A DNA stretch of 64,000 nucleotides from Nocardioides anomalus (GTDB lineage Bacteria > Actinomycetota > Actinomycetes > Propionibacteriales > Nocardioidaceae). Shown here piece by piece: positions 28,695 to 37,445 of this stretch (positions within the stretch are counted from its first letter, which is position 1; each line of letters begins with the position of its first letter). The position numbers were made by a program, and so were the translations under genes. The stretch spans positions 5,056,342 through 5,120,341 of the forward strand of contig NZ_CP049257.1 of assembly GCF_011046535.1 (NCBI RefSeq), in the 5' to 3' direction. Below the pieces are notes generated by a model that saw only the letters and a program-made list of their open reading frames with translations, did no database searches and was not told the DNA's origin.

Positions 28695-29966
28695 GTGCAG
28701 ACCCGGTCGCTCCTCGTCGCCCCGCTCCTCGCCCTCGGTGCCCTCGTCGTGCTGCCGGCGCCCGCCGCCCACGCCGCGGGAGTGCTCTACGCCTCGCCGT
28801 CGGGGGTCGGGCTCCTGGACTGCGGTACGCCGGCCACGGCCTGCAACATCGAGAAGGCGGTCGGGTCCGCGGGAGCGGGCGATCAGGTCGTCCTCGCGCC
28901 AGGCACCTACGCGACCACGACCCAGCTGAGCAACGCCAACGGGATCTACCTGCACGGCACAGCGGGCCAGGCGCGGCCGGTGATCTCGAGCAACGTCGCC
29001 TTCCCGCTGCAGCTGTCGGGCGATGCGCCCGGCACGCCGGCCCGGGTGAGCGACCTGAGCATCGTGCACTCCGCCAACGCAGGTCAGGGGCTGCGCGTCA
29101 GCTCCAGCGGGATCGTCGAGCGGGTCGATGTCCGCTCGAGCAGCGGCACTGCGTGCGAGTTCGCGCTCAACAACACCGTCCGGGACACCCTGTGCGTGGC
29201 CACCGGCGCCGATGCGATCGCCATCTCCGCCGGTGGCTCCGCCGGCGCCATGGCCAACCTCACCTGGCGCCTGCGCAACGTCACGGCCATCGCCACCGGA
29301 CCGCTCGGCACCGGCGTGGCCGCCAGCCTCAGCGGCGGCGGCAAGCTCACGGTCGACCTGCGCAACGTCATCGCCTCAGGCGGCGGTGAGGACATCGCCG
29401 CGTCCACGCCGGACGCCACCACCGTGACGGTCGTGGCCCAGAGCTCCAACTACGACAAGGTGACCACCAGCGGTGCCGGCACCGTGACCCCGGCCGGCTC
29501 GGGCACCAACCAGACCGCCGCGCCGGTCTTCACCGACGCCACGACCTACCACGAGGCCGCGACCTCGCCGACGGTCGACGCCGGCACGAGCGACGGCTAC
29601 GTCGGCGCCACCGACCTCGACGGACAGGCCCGGCTCCAGGGCCCGGCGGTGGACATCGGCGCCGACGAGACGGCCCGCCCGGTCCCGCCGCCGCTCGACA
29701 CCGCGGCGCCCGACACGGCACTCGGCCAGACGCCCAAGAAGCGCACGACCAAGCGGAAGGCGCGCTTCACCTTCACCGCGAGCGAGGCCGGCGCCACCTT
29801 CACCTGCCGGGTGGATAAGAAGGCAGCCCGGCCCTGCACCTCGCCGTTCACGGTCAAGGTCAGGCCCGGCAAGCACACGCTGAGCGTCGCCGCCCGCGAC
29901 GCCGCGGGCAACGTCGACGCCACACCGGCGACGTGCACCTGGAAGGTGCGGAAGAAGCGCCGCTAG
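28695..29966 (+). CDS. secreted beta-helix-like protein with C-terminal Ig-like domain
   Basis: 423 residues. A signal peptide (residues 1-27, ending AAHA) leads into VLYASPSGVG..DCGTPATACNIEKAV, the usual opening of right-handed parallel beta-helix proteins. Repeating short hydrophobic strands run to about 310 (SSNVAFPLQLSG, RLRNVTAIATG, DLRNVIASGG), ending with TDLDGQARLQGPAVDIGADE. The last 75 residues form a bacterial Ig-like domain (TFTCRVDKKAARPCTSPFTV, then LSVAARDAAGNVDATPAT). It is probably a surface or matrix-binding protein; no polysaccharide-cleaving residues are evident. Start chosen from the promoter spacing. The stop shares CTAG with rarD. Confidence 0.8.
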   Translation: MQTRSLLVAPLLALGALVVLPAPAAHAAGVLYASPSGVGLLDCGTPATACNIEKAVGSAGAGDQVVLAPGTYATTTQLSNANGIYLHGTAGQARPVISSNVAFPLQLSGDAPGTPARVSDLSIVHSANAGQGLRVSSSGIVERVDVRSSSGTACEFALNNTVRDTLCVATGADAIAISAGGSAGAMANLTWRLRNVTAIATGPLGTGVAASLSGGGKLTVDLRNVIASGGGEDIAASTPDATTVTVVAQSSNYDKVTTSGAGTVTPAGSGTNQTAAPVFTDATTYHEAATSPTVDAGTSDGYVGATDLDGQARLQGPAVDIGADETARPVPPPLDTAAPDTALGQTPKKRTTKRKARFTFTASEAGATFTCRVDKKAARPCTSPFTVKVRPGKHTLSVAARDAAGNVDATPATCTWKVRKKRR

Positions 29967-30871
29967 GCCGCGGACGCCAGCGCCGCCAGCCGCAGCTGCC
30001 GGCGCCGGTGCGAGGTCGCCTCGACGGTGAAGACGGCGAGGGCGGCCCAGACCAGGACGAAGCCGGCCCAGCGGCCGGGGGTCATGTCCTCGTGGAAGTA
30101 CAGGACGCCGAGGGCGAACTGGATGACGGGGGCGAGGTACTGCAGGAGCCCGAGGGTGACCATCGAGACGCGGGTGGCGGCGGCGCCGAAGCAGATGAGC
30201 GGCACGGCGGTGATCAGCCCGGACGAGGCGAGCAGGAGCGCGTGGCCGACGCCGTGGCTGCCGAAGTTCGAGGCGCCGGTGGCGGTCAGCCAGACGACGT
30301 ACGCCGCGGCGAAGGGCGCGATGAACGTCGTCTCCAGGGCCAGGGACTCCACGGCGCCGACGTTGGCGGACTTCTTGCACAGGCCGTAGGTGCCGAAGGA
30401 GAAGGCCAGGACGAGCGCGACCCACGGTGGGTGGCCGTAGTCGACGGTGAGCACGACGACGGCCAGGGTGGCCACGCCGATGGCCGCCCACTGCAGCGGC
30501 CGCAGCCGCTCGCCGAGGATGAGCACGCCCATGAGCACGGTGACGAGCGGGTTCACGAAGTAGCCGAGCGAGGTCTCCACGACCCGGTCGTTGTTCACGC
30601 CCCAGATGTAGGTCGCCCAGTTCACGGTGATGGTCAGCGCGGCCACGGCGAGCAGGAGCACGGTGCGCCGGGACTCGAAGAGGGCACGGAAGTGCCGAGT
30701 GCGCCGCAGCACGACGAGCAGGACGCCCATGGTCACCAGCGACCAGAGGACCCGGTGGGCGAGGATCTCCAGAGCGCCCGCGGGCTCGAGGTGGGGCCAG
30801 TAGAGCGGGAACCCGCCCCACATGGCGTACGCCGCGACGCCGAGCAGCAGCCCGCGTCGCTGGTCCGTCAC
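29963..30871 (-). CDS. rarD: EamA-family transporter RarD
   Basis: 302 residues with ten hydrophobic helices. The opening RGLLLGVAAYAMWGGFPLYW and the mid-protein VNWATYIWGVNNDRVVETSLGYFVNPL are the RarD signatures within the drug/metabolite transporter superfamily. The GTG start has TAGCCT six bases upstream, so it is probably leaderless. The physiological substrate of RarD proteins is not settled. Confidence 0.9.
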   Translation of the reverse strand: MTDQRRGLLLGVAAYAMWGGFPLYWPHLEPAGALEILAHRVLWSLVTMGVLLVVLRRTRHFRALFESRRTVLLLAVAALTITVNWATYIWGVNNDRVVETSLGYFVNPLVTVLMGVLILGERLRPLQWAAIGVATLAVVVLTVDYGHPPWVALVLAFSFGTYGLCKKSANVGAVESLALETTFIAPFAAAYVVWLTATGASNFGSHGVGHALLLASSGLITAVPLICFGAAATRVSMVTLGLLQYLAPVIQFALGVLYFHEDMTPGRWAGFVLVWAALAVFTVEATSHRRRQLRLAALASAA

Positions 30872-30877
30872 GACCGA

Positions 30878-30883
30878 AGGCTA
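30878..30883 (-). promoter_or_regulatory. -10 element for leaderless rarD
   Basis: On the minus strand TAGCCT is followed by TCGGTC and then the GTG start at 30871. Confidence 0.5.
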
Positions 30884-30945
30884 GTAGGGCTCCGAGGTGG
30901 ACCAGAGGGCACCCCCGGAGGCGTTTGGGCATGCCCCAGGAGGGA

Positions 30946-30951
30946 TAAGGT
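30946..30951 (+). promoter_or_regulatory. -10 element upstream of the small secreted lysine-rich gene
   Basis: TAAGGT matches TANNNT and stands 36 bases before the ATG at 30988, leaving a short leader that contains GGGAGGAA as ribosome binding site. Confidence 0.4.
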
Positions 30952-30987
30952 TCAGCCAGTCAGCACCCGGACAGTGGGAGGAACTCC

Positions 30988-31371
30988 ATGCGGCTCGCTC
31001 GCACCATCGGCGCCCTCGTCGCCTTGATCATGGCCGTCACCATGGGCCAGGCCCTCGTCTCGCCCTCGCAGGCGGCCAAGGCCACCAAGCACCAGATCAC
31101 GGCGCAGGGGTACGAGAAGGGCAACACCAACAAGTTCTACGTCAAGGGCAAGATCGCCACCGCCCCCAAGACCAAGGTCAAGGTCCTGCGCAACGTCTCC
31201 GGTGGCCCGTTCAAGGCCTACAAGACGTTCAAGACCAAGAGCTCGGGCAAGTTCAACGTCAAGATCGACCAGGTCGGCAACAAGAAGACCTGCTTCAAGA
31301 TCCAGGTCCCGGCCAAGAACGGCTACAAGAAGACCACCAGCCCGAACCTCGGCTGCATCACCACGTACTGA
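30988..31371 (+). CDS. small secreted lysine-rich protein
   Basis: 127 residues. A signal peptide occupies residues 1-29 (cleavage near SPSQA). The mature part of about 98 residues is very basic, with over 20 lysines, short beta-prone repeats (VKGKIATAPKTKVKVLRN, KTFKTKSSGKFNVKID) and two cysteines (TCFKIQ and LGCITTY) that may pair. High lysine rather than arginine is unusual for so GC-rich a genome. The layout resembles a small beta-sandwich, but I do not recognise the family. A strong hairpin terminator follows. Confidence 0.82.
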   Translation: MRLARTIGALVALIMAVTMGQALVSPSQAAKATKHQITAQGYEKGNTNKFYVKGKIATAPKTKVKVLRNVSGGPFKAYKTFKTKSSGKFNVKIDQVGNKKTCFKIQVPAKNGYKKTTSPNLGCITTY

Positions 31372-31399
31372 TCCAGCACTGAGGCGGCCAGGAGCCGAC

Positions 31400-31431
31400 G
31401 AGGGCCCCCACCGCGTGCGGTGGGGGCCCTC
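31400..31431. terminator. strong hairpin between convergent genes
   Basis: A perfect 15-bp stem (31400-31414 pairing with 31417-31431, core GGGCCCCCACCGC) closes on a two-base centre. It sits between the lysine-rich gene and the convergent korB stop and could serve both strands. Confidence 0.75.
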
Positions 31432-31454
31432 GCTCTGTCCGGGTGGGGCGTGCC

Positions 31455-32537
31455 TCAGACGACGGTCCAGGTGTCGCCGCCGCCGATGAGCGCGGCGAGG
31501 CGGTCCTGGCGGGTGCCGGCGACGCTCTCCTGGGCCGTGGCGACCTGGACGCGCGCCTGGTCGTCGTACGTCGGGCGCTCGACCTGGCGGAAGATGCCGA
31601 TCGGCGCCTGGTGCAGGTAGCCCGCGTCGGTCAGCCGCGACAGCGCGAACGCCACCGTCGGGTCGGGATTGTGCGCGTCGTGCACCAGGACGGCGTCCTC
31701 GCCGACGTCGGCCACCAACGCGACCTTCACGCCGCCGGTCTCGGAGTCGCGGACGATCCCCTTGGCACCGTCCAGACCGAAGCGGATCGGCTGGCCGTGC
31801 TCGAGCGGGATGATCGCGTCGGCCTTGGTGTCGGCGCCCTTGATCGCGTCGAAGGCGCCGTCGTTGAAGATCGGGCAGTTCTGGTAGATCTCGACCAGCG
31901 ACGTGCCGCGGTGCGCGGCGGCCGCGGACAGCACCGCGGTGAGGTGCTTGCGGTCGGAGTCGATGGTGCGGGCCACGAAGCTCGCCTCGGCGCCCAGCGC
32001 CAGCGAGACCGGGTTGAACGGGTGGTCGACCGAGCCCATCGGGGTGGACTTGGTGACCTTGCCGGCCTCGGAGGTGGGGGAGTACTGGCCCTTGGTCAGC
32101 CCGTAGATCCGGTTGTTGAACAACAGGATCGTCATGTTGACGTTGCGGCGCAGGGCGTGGATGAGGTGGTTGCCGCCGATCGACAGCGCGTCGCCGTCAC
32201 CGGTGACCACCCACACCGACAGGTCCTCGCGCGCGGTGGCGATGCCGGTCGCGATCGACGGCGCGCGACCGTGGATCGAGTGCATGCCGTAGGTGTCGAG
32301 GTAGTAGGGGAACCGCGAGCTGCAGCCGATGCCGGAGACGAAGACGATGTTCTCCCGGCGCAGTCCCAGCTGGGGCAGGAAGCCCTGGACCGCCTTGAGC
32401 ACGGCGTAGTCGCCGCACCCGGGGCACCAGCGGACCTCCTGGTCGGAGGTGTACTCCTTGGCGTTCTGCGGGCCGTCGAAGGTGGGGACGCCCTCGATGC
32501 CGGAGCGCTGGCCGGGCAGGCCGAGATCGATGCTCAT
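31455..32537 (-). CDS. korB: 2-oxoglutarate:ferredoxin oxidoreductase, beta subunit
   Basis: 360 residues. The thiamine-diphosphate site is seen as VVTGDGDALSIGGNHLIHAL (GDG at 113-115) with NNRIYGLTKGQ after it. WCPGCGD (C38, C41) and GIGCSSRF supply the cysteines of the single [4Fe-4S] cluster. It oxidatively decarboxylates 2-oxoglutarate to succinyl-CoA, reducing ferredoxin, in the TCA cycle. The ATG overlaps the korA stop as ATGA, so the two subunits are coupled. Confidence 0.94.
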   Translation of the reverse strand: MSIDLGLPGQRSGIEGVPTFDGPQNAKEYTSDQEVRWCPGCGDYAVLKAVQGFLPQLGLRRENIVFVSGIGCSSRFPYYLDTYGMHSIHGRAPSIATGIATAREDLSVWVVTGDGDALSIGGNHLIHALRRNVNMTILLFNNRIYGLTKGQYSPTSEAGKVTKSTPMGSVDHPFNPVSLALGAEASFVARTIDSDRKHLTAVLSAAAAHRGTSLVEIYQNCPIFNDGAFDAIKGADTKADAIIPLEHGQPIRFGLDGAKGIVRDSETGGVKVALVADVGEDAVLVHDAHNPDPTVAFALSRLTDAGYLHQAPIGIFRQVERPTYDDQARVQVATAQESVAGTRQDRLAALIGGGDTWTVV

Positions 32538-34516
32538 GCGTCTGCTTCCTGGGTGGCGGTGGTCAGGGAGACCTCGATGCCCTCGGCCTCGGCCACCAGG
32601 TGCCCGATGGCGTCGGCCAGGACGGCGGCCTTGATCGGCATGCCGTTGACCTGGTTGTAGCCGATGGCGTCGACGAGGTACTTGCCGCGCAGCAGCAGCG
32701 CGAGCTGGCCGAGGTTCATCTCGGGCACGAGCACCTTGTCGTAGCGCTTGAGGATCTCCCCGAGGTCCTGGGGGAAGGGGTTGAGGTGGCGCAGGTGAGC
32801 CTGGGCGACCCGGTAGCCGGCCTTGCGGACCCGGCGCACCCCGGCGCCGATCGGCCCGTACGTCGAGCCCCAGCCGATGACGAGGACCTTGGCGTGCTCC
32901 CCGTCGGGCCCGACCGGGTCGTCGACCTGCAGCGGCGGCAGCGACTCGGCGATCCGGTCCACCTTGGCCTGGCGGGTGCGGACCATGAGGTCGTGGTTGG
33001 CCGGGTCGTAGGAGATGTTGCCGTGGCCCTCGCCCTTCTCCAGCCCGCCGATGCGGTGCTCGAGGCCGGGCGTGCCGGGCACGGCCCACGGCCGCGCCAG
33101 GGTCTCCTCGTCGCGGAGGTAGGGCCAGAACTCGGGGTCGCCCTGGGCGGTCTCGTGGTTGGGCTCGGTGGCGAACGCCGGGTCGATCGTGGGCAGGTCG
33201 TCGACCTCGGGGATGCGCCAGGGCTCGGAGCCGTTGGCCAGGTAGCCGTCGGAGAGCAGCATCACCGGGGTGCGGTAGGTGACCGCGATCCGGACCGCCT
33301 CGAGCGCGGCGTCGAAGCAGTCGCCGGGTGACTGCGGCGCCACGATCGGGACCGGGGCCTCGCCGTTGCGCCCGAACATGGCCTGGAGCAGGTCGGCCTG
33401 CTCGGTCTTGGTCGGCAACCCGGTCGACGGGCCGCCGCGCTGCACGTCGACCACGACCAGCGGGAGCTCGGTCATGACCGCGAGCCCGATGGCCTCCGAC
33501 TTGAGCGCGATGCCGGGCCCGGAGGTCGAGGTGACCCCGAGCTTGCCGGCGAACGACGCGCCGATCGCGGCGCCGATGCCCGCGATCTCGTCCTCGGCCT
33601 GGAACGTCGTCACGCCGAACGCCTTGTGCTTGCTCAGCTCGTGGAGGATGTCGGAGGCCGGGGTGATCGGGTAGGTGCCGAGCACGATGTCGAGCCCGGA
33701 CTGCACCCCGCCGGCCACCAGCCCGTAGGCCAGGGCCAGGTTGCCCGAGATGTTGCGGTAGGTGCCGGCCGCCATGGGGGCCGGCTTCACCTCGTACTGC
33801 ACCGAGAACGCTTCGGTGGTCTCCCCGAAGTTCCAGCCGGCCTTGAACGCCGCGATGTTGGCGTCGCGGATCGCCTCGACCTTGGCGAACCGCTTGGCCA
33901 GGAACGCCGTGGTGGTCTCGGTCGGGCGGCCGTACATCCACGACAGCAGCCCGAGGGCGAACATGTTCTTGGCCCGCGAGGCGTCCTTGCGGGACAGGCC
34001 GAACTCCTTCACCGCCGCCACGGTCATCCCGGTCAGGTCGACGGTGTGCAACGCGAACTCGGCCAACGAGGTGTCGTCCTCGTCGAGAGGGTTGGAGGCG
34101 TAGCCGGCCTTGGTCAGGTTGCGGTCGGTGAAGTCGGCGGTGTCCACGATGATCGTGGCGCCCTTGGGCAGGTCGCCCACGTTGGCCTTGAGCGCGGCCG
34201 GGTTCATGGCCACCAGCACGTCCGGAGCGTCGCCCGCGGTGAGGATGTCGTGGTCGGCGAAGTGGACCTGGAACGACGAGACGCCGGGCAGGGTCCCCTG
34301 TGGCGCGCGGATCTCGGCGGGGAAGTTCGGCAGCGTCACCAGGTCGTTGCCGAACGCCGCGGACTCCGCGGTGAACCGGTCACCCGTCAGCTGCATCCCG
34401 TCACCGGAGTCGCCCGCGAACCGGATGATGACCCGGTCGAGCTGCTTGACCTGCTTGGACAACGTCCTGCCACTTCCTCGTGCCTCGACGACCGCGCGCT
34501 CGAGAGCCGGGCGCAC
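32534..34516 (-). CDS. korA: 2-oxoglutarate:ferredoxin oxidoreductase, alpha subunit (gamma-alpha fusion)
   Basis: 660 residues. The N-terminal gamma-type domain begins VIIRFAGDSGDGMQLTGDRF; the pyrimidine-binding alpha domain follows from about 225 (GTYPITPASDILHELSKHK, FQAEDEIAGIGAAIGASFAG) and ends with the transketolase-C-like part. GTG 34516 is preceded by TACCCT at 8 bases and so could be a leaderless start; a TTG at 34462 with GAGGAAG upstream would give a 642-residue form closer to usual homologues. The gene is cotranscribed with korB. Confidence 0.93.
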   Translation of the reverse strand: MRPALERAVVEARGSGRTLSKQVKQLDRVIIRFAGDSGDGMQLTGDRFTAESAAFGNDLVTLPNFPAEIRAPQGTLPGVSSFQVHFADHDILTAGDAPDVLVAMNPAALKANVGDLPKGATIIVDTADFTDRNLTKAGYASNPLDEDDTSLAEFALHTVDLTGMTVAAVKEFGLSRKDASRAKNMFALGLLSWMYGRPTETTTAFLAKRFAKVEAIRDANIAAFKAGWNFGETTEAFSVQYEVKPAPMAAGTYRNISGNLALAYGLVAGGVQSGLDIVLGTYPITPASDILHELSKHKAFGVTTFQAEDEIAGIGAAIGASFAGKLGVTSTSGPGIALKSEAIGLAVMTELPLVVVDVQRGGPSTGLPTKTEQADLLQAMFGRNGEAPVPIVAPQSPGDCFDAALEAVRIAVTYRTPVMLLSDGYLANGSEPWRIPEVDDLPTIDPAFATEPNHETAQGDPEFWPYLRDEETLARPWAVPGTPGLEHRIGGLEKGEGHGNISYDPANHDLMVRTRQAKVDRIAESLPPLQVDDPVGPDGEHAKVLVIGWGSTYGPIGAGVRRVRKAGYRVAQAHLRHLNPFPQDLGEILKRYDKVLVPEMNLGQLALLLRGKYLVDAIGYNQVNGMPIKAAVLADAIGHLVAEAEGIEVSLTTATQEADA

Positions 34517-34524
34517 CCCTTCTC

Positions 34525-34530
34525 AGGGTA
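34525..34530 (-). promoter_or_regulatory. -10 element for korAB
   Basis: TACCCT on the minus strand lies 8 bases before GTG 34516. A perfect palindrome, GCGCGT-G-ACGCGC at 34571-34583, stands about 60 bases upstream of that start. Confidence 0.4.
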
Positions 34531-34621
34531 GTCAGCGCCGGCCTGGGACCCCACTCGTCTCTGTCCCTGGGCGCGTGACGCGCGACACGTGGCGGGCATT
34601 TGCCACCAACCCTGCTAAGTC

Positions 34622-34644
34622 CAGTAGTCTGCTTCAGATTACTG
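34622..34644. promoter_or_regulatory. operator-like palindrome ahead of the sulfate transport operon
   Basis: CAGTAGTCTG-CTT-CAGATTACTG is an inverted repeat with 9 of 10 matching arm positions. It contains TAGTCT (34625-34630), a TANNNT -10 candidate with TTGCCA 19 bases upstream, so a bound protein would block the promoter. Sulfate uptake is usually repressed when sulfur is ample. Confidence 0.5.
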
Positions 34645-34696
34645 AGTCAATGGTCGCGGTCCGGGACGCGGCTCCGGGTGCACAGAAGAGGAAGAC

Positions 34697-35722
34697 ATGA
34701 ACAAGACGCTCAAGGTCGCGGCGGTCGTCGCCCTCACCGGCAGCCTCGCGCTCACCGCCTGCGGAGACGACTCCGACAGCGGTTCGGGCAGCGGTGGCAG
34801 CGGGACCACGCTCAACATCGTCGGCTACTCCGTGCTGGAGCAGGCGAACAAGGGCGTCATCAGCGCCTTCCAGAAGACCGACGCCGGCAAGGACGTGGAG
34901 TTCAAGGAGTCCTACGGCGCCTCGGGCGACCAGTCCCGCGCCGTGGTCGCCGGGGCCAAGGCCGACGAGGTCCACCTCTCCCTCGAGCCCGACGTGACCC
35001 GTCTGGTCGACGAGGGCCTCGTGGCCGACGACTGGAAGGACGACGACACCAAGGGCATCTGCACCAGCTCCGTCGTCGTCTTCGTGGTCCAGAAGGGCAA
35101 CCCCAAGGGCATCGAGAGCTGGGACGACCTGATCCAGCCGGGCGTCGGAATCGTCACCCCGAACCCGGCCTCCTCGGGCTCGGCCAAGTGGAACCTCCTC
35201 GCGGCGTACGGCGCGGCGAAGGACGAGGGTGGCAGCGACGAGGCCGCCCAGGACTACATGACCAAGTTCTTCGGCAACGTCGCCGCGCTGCCCGACAGCG
35301 GCCGCGACGCCACCACCGCCTTCACCAGCGGCACCGGCGACGTGCTGCTCTCCTACGAGAACGAGGCGATCCTCGCCCGCCAGAGCGGCCAGGACTTCGA
35401 CTACGTGATCCCGGACGAGACCCTCTCGATCGAGAACCCGTGCGCCGTCCTCAAGGACGCGCCCCAGGCGGCGACCGACTTCCTGGACTTCCAGAAGTCC
35501 GAGGACGGCCAGAAGCTGTACGCCGAGACCGGCTACCGCCCGCTCGTCGACGTCCCCGACCTCGAGGTCGAGGGCGCCAATGACCCGAGCGACCCGTTCC
35601 CGGCCCCGGGCACGCTGCTGACGATCGACGACGACTTCGGTGGCTGGGCGGACGCCAACACGAAGTTCTTCGACGAGAACGACGGGATCCTGACCAAGAT
35701 CCAGGCCGACGCGGGTCAGTAG
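34697..35722 (+). CDS. sulfate ABC transporter, substrate-binding lipoprotein
   Basis: 341 residues. The lipoprotein signal ends LALTAC with C22 as the lipid-attachment site, followed by a Ser/Gly linker. The Sbp/CysP-like mature protein shows GASGDQSRAVVAGAKADEVH, VFVVQKGNPKGIESWDDLI and NPASSGSAKWNLLAAYGAA, the family regions that contact sulfate. It lies outside the membrane and is followed at 6 bases by cysT, so it founds a standard four-gene importer. Confidence 0.93.
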   Translation: MNKTLKVAAVVALTGSLALTACGDDSDSGSGSGGSGTTLNIVGYSVLEQANKGVISAFQKTDAGKDVEFKESYGASGDQSRAVVAGAKADEVHLSLEPDVTRLVDEGLVADDWKDDDTKGICTSSVVVFVVQKGNPKGIESWDDLIQPGVGIVTPNPASSGSAKWNLLAAYGAAKDEGGSDEAAQDYMTKFFGNVAALPDSGRDATTAFTSGTGDVLLSYENEAILARQSGQDFDYVIPDETLSIENPCAVLKDAPQAATDFLDFQKSEDGQKLYAETGYRPLVDVPDLEVEGANDPSDPFPAPGTLLTIDDDFGGWADANTKFFDENDGILTKIQADAGQ

Positions 35723-35728
35723 CGACCG

Positions 35729-36580
35729 ATGTCGACTGCGACCACGAGTGTCGCGGGAGGCCGGCCGGCGCGCGTGCGCCGGTCGGCCTCGCGGCACAAC
35801 CTGACGAAGGGCTCCGCCCTCGGTCTGGGCGTCGCGCTGATCTGGTTCAGCCTCCTGGTCCTGATCCCCCTCTGTGCCGTCGTCGCGACGGCCGGCGAGG
35901 ACGGGTTCGGGGTCTTCAAGGACGCGCTGACCAACCGGCAGACGCTCAACGCCCTCAAGCTGACCGTCTTCAGCTCCCTCGGTGTCACCGCGGTGAACAT
36001 CGTGATGGGGACGATCATCGCCTGGGTCCTGGTCCGGGACCGGTTCCCGGGCAAGTCCCTCATCGACCTGGTCATCGACATCCCGTTCGCGATGCCGACG
36101 ATCGTCGCCGGTCTGGTCCTGCTCTCCCTGTACGGCGCTCAGAGCCCGCTCGGCCTGGAGTGGAACAACACCCGCAAGGCGGTGTTCCTGGCCCTGGCCT
36201 TCGTGACCGTCCCGTTCGTGGTGCGCACGGTTCAGCCGGTGCTGGAGGAGATGGACACCGACGTGGAGGACGCGGCCGCGTCCCTCGGGGCGAGCCGCGC
36301 GACGACGTTCCGCCGGATCATCCTGCCGACCCTGGCGCCGGCGATCTTCGCGGGCGCGACGCTGTCGTTCGCGCGCGCCATCAGCGAGTACGGCTCGCTG
36401 GTCCTGCTCAGCGGCAACCTGCCCAACCGCACCGAGGTCGCGTCGGTCCGGGTCTACAGCGCGATCGAGGGCGGCAACCAGCAGTCGGCGGCCGCCGTCG
36501 CGACCATCTTGCTCTTGGTGGCGCTGGTCGCGATCGTGGTCTTCGACCTGATCCAGAGGAGGTTGGCGCGTCGTGGCTAG
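35729..36580 (+). CDS. cysT: sulfate ABC transporter permease CysT
   Basis: 283 residues with six transmembrane helices. The EAA loop contacting CysA is EEMDTDVEDAAASLGASRATT, and IPFAMPTIVAGLVLLSLYG is typical of CysT. The gene overlaps cysW by 8 bases. Confidence 0.94.
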   Translation: MSTATTSVAGGRPARVRRSASRHNLTKGSALGLGVALIWFSLLVLIPLCAVVATAGEDGFGVFKDALTNRQTLNALKLTVFSSLGVTAVNIVMGTIIAWVLVRDRFPGKSLIDLVIDIPFAMPTIVAGLVLLSLYGAQSPLGLEWNNTRKAVFLALAFVTVPFVVRTVQPVLEEMDTDVEDAAASLGASRATTFRRIILPTLAPAIFAGATLSFARAISEYGSLVLLSGNLPNRTEVASVRVYSAIEGGNQQSAAAVATILLLVALVAIVVFDLIQRRLARRG

Positions 36581-37445
36581 CACCCGGTCCACCGTCGTCG
36601 GCTCCGGCAGCCCCGCGCTCAAGTGGGTGCTGCGCCTGGTCGTCGTCGGCTACCTGTTCTTCCTCGTGGCCTGGCCCACCGGGCTCATCGCCCGGCGTAC
36701 GTTCGAGGGCGGCACGCAGGCCTTCCAGGACGCGCTGAGCGACCCCGACGTCACCCACGCGCTCAAGCTGAGCATCACCGTGGCGATCGTCGCGGTGCTG
36801 ATCAACCTGGTCTTCGGCGTGGGCATGTCGCTGCTGCTGGTGCGCTACGAGTTCCCCGGCAAGCGGGTGCTCTCGGCGCTCATCGACCTGCCGCTGGCGG
36901 TCTCGCCGATCGTGGTCGGCCTCGCGCTGATCCTGGTCTACAACGGCCGCTACGGCTGGTTCGGGCCCACGCTCGAGGACCACGGGCTGCAGATCGTCTT
37001 CGCCAAGCCGGGCATGATCATGGCCACCGCCTTCGTGGCGCTGCCACTGGTCATCCGCGAGGTCGTGCCCGTCCTGGAGGACATGGGCGACGACCAGGAG
37101 CAGGCCGCGAACAGCCTCGGCGCCAACGCCTGGCAGACCTTCTGGCGGATCACGCTGCCGGGCATCAAGTGGGCCGTCGTGTACGGCGTCGTGCTCAGCC
37201 TGGCCCGGTCGCTCGGTGAGTTCGGCGCCGTCAAGGTCGTGGCCGGCAACGTCAGCGGCGAGACCACCACCGCTCCGGTCCTGGTGCAGCAGAAGTACCA
37301 GAACTTCGAGCAGCAGACGGCCTACGCCGTCTCGTTCATCCTCGTCGCCGTAGCGGTCGTCTGCTTGATCGTCGTCGCGCTGCTGCGGCCCAAGGACCAC
37401 AAGACCCCGGCCGCCGCGGCGGCCCCCCAGGGAGAGAAAGCATGA
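36573..37445 (+). CDS. cysW: sulfate ABC transporter permease CysW
   Basis: 290 residues with six helices. [20 protein letters not shown] is the EAA loop, and [21 protein letters not shown] is a CysW signature. GTG 36573 lies inside the end of cysT after GGAGG, and the stop overlaps cysA. Confidence 0.94.
   Translation: MASTRSTVVGSGSPALKWVLRLVVVGYLFFLVAWPTGLIARRTFEGGTQAFQDALSDPDVTHALKLSITVAIVAVLINLVFGVGMSLLLVRYEFPGKRVLSALIDLPLAVSPIVVGLALILVYNGRYGWFGPTLEDHGLQIVFAKPGMIMATAFVALPLVIREVVPVLEDMGDDQEQAANSLGANAWQTFWRITLPGIKWAVVYGVVLSLARSLGEFGAVKVVAGNVSGETTTAPVLVQQKYQNFEQQTAYAVSFILVAVAVVCLIVVALLRPKDHKTPAAAAAPQGEKA

Noticed and set aside
30926..30936. Palindrome GGGCATGCCC upstream of the lysine-rich gene as an operator
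   Set aside because: It is short, GC-rich and single; such palindromes are expected by chance here, and its position relative to the -10 is not telling.
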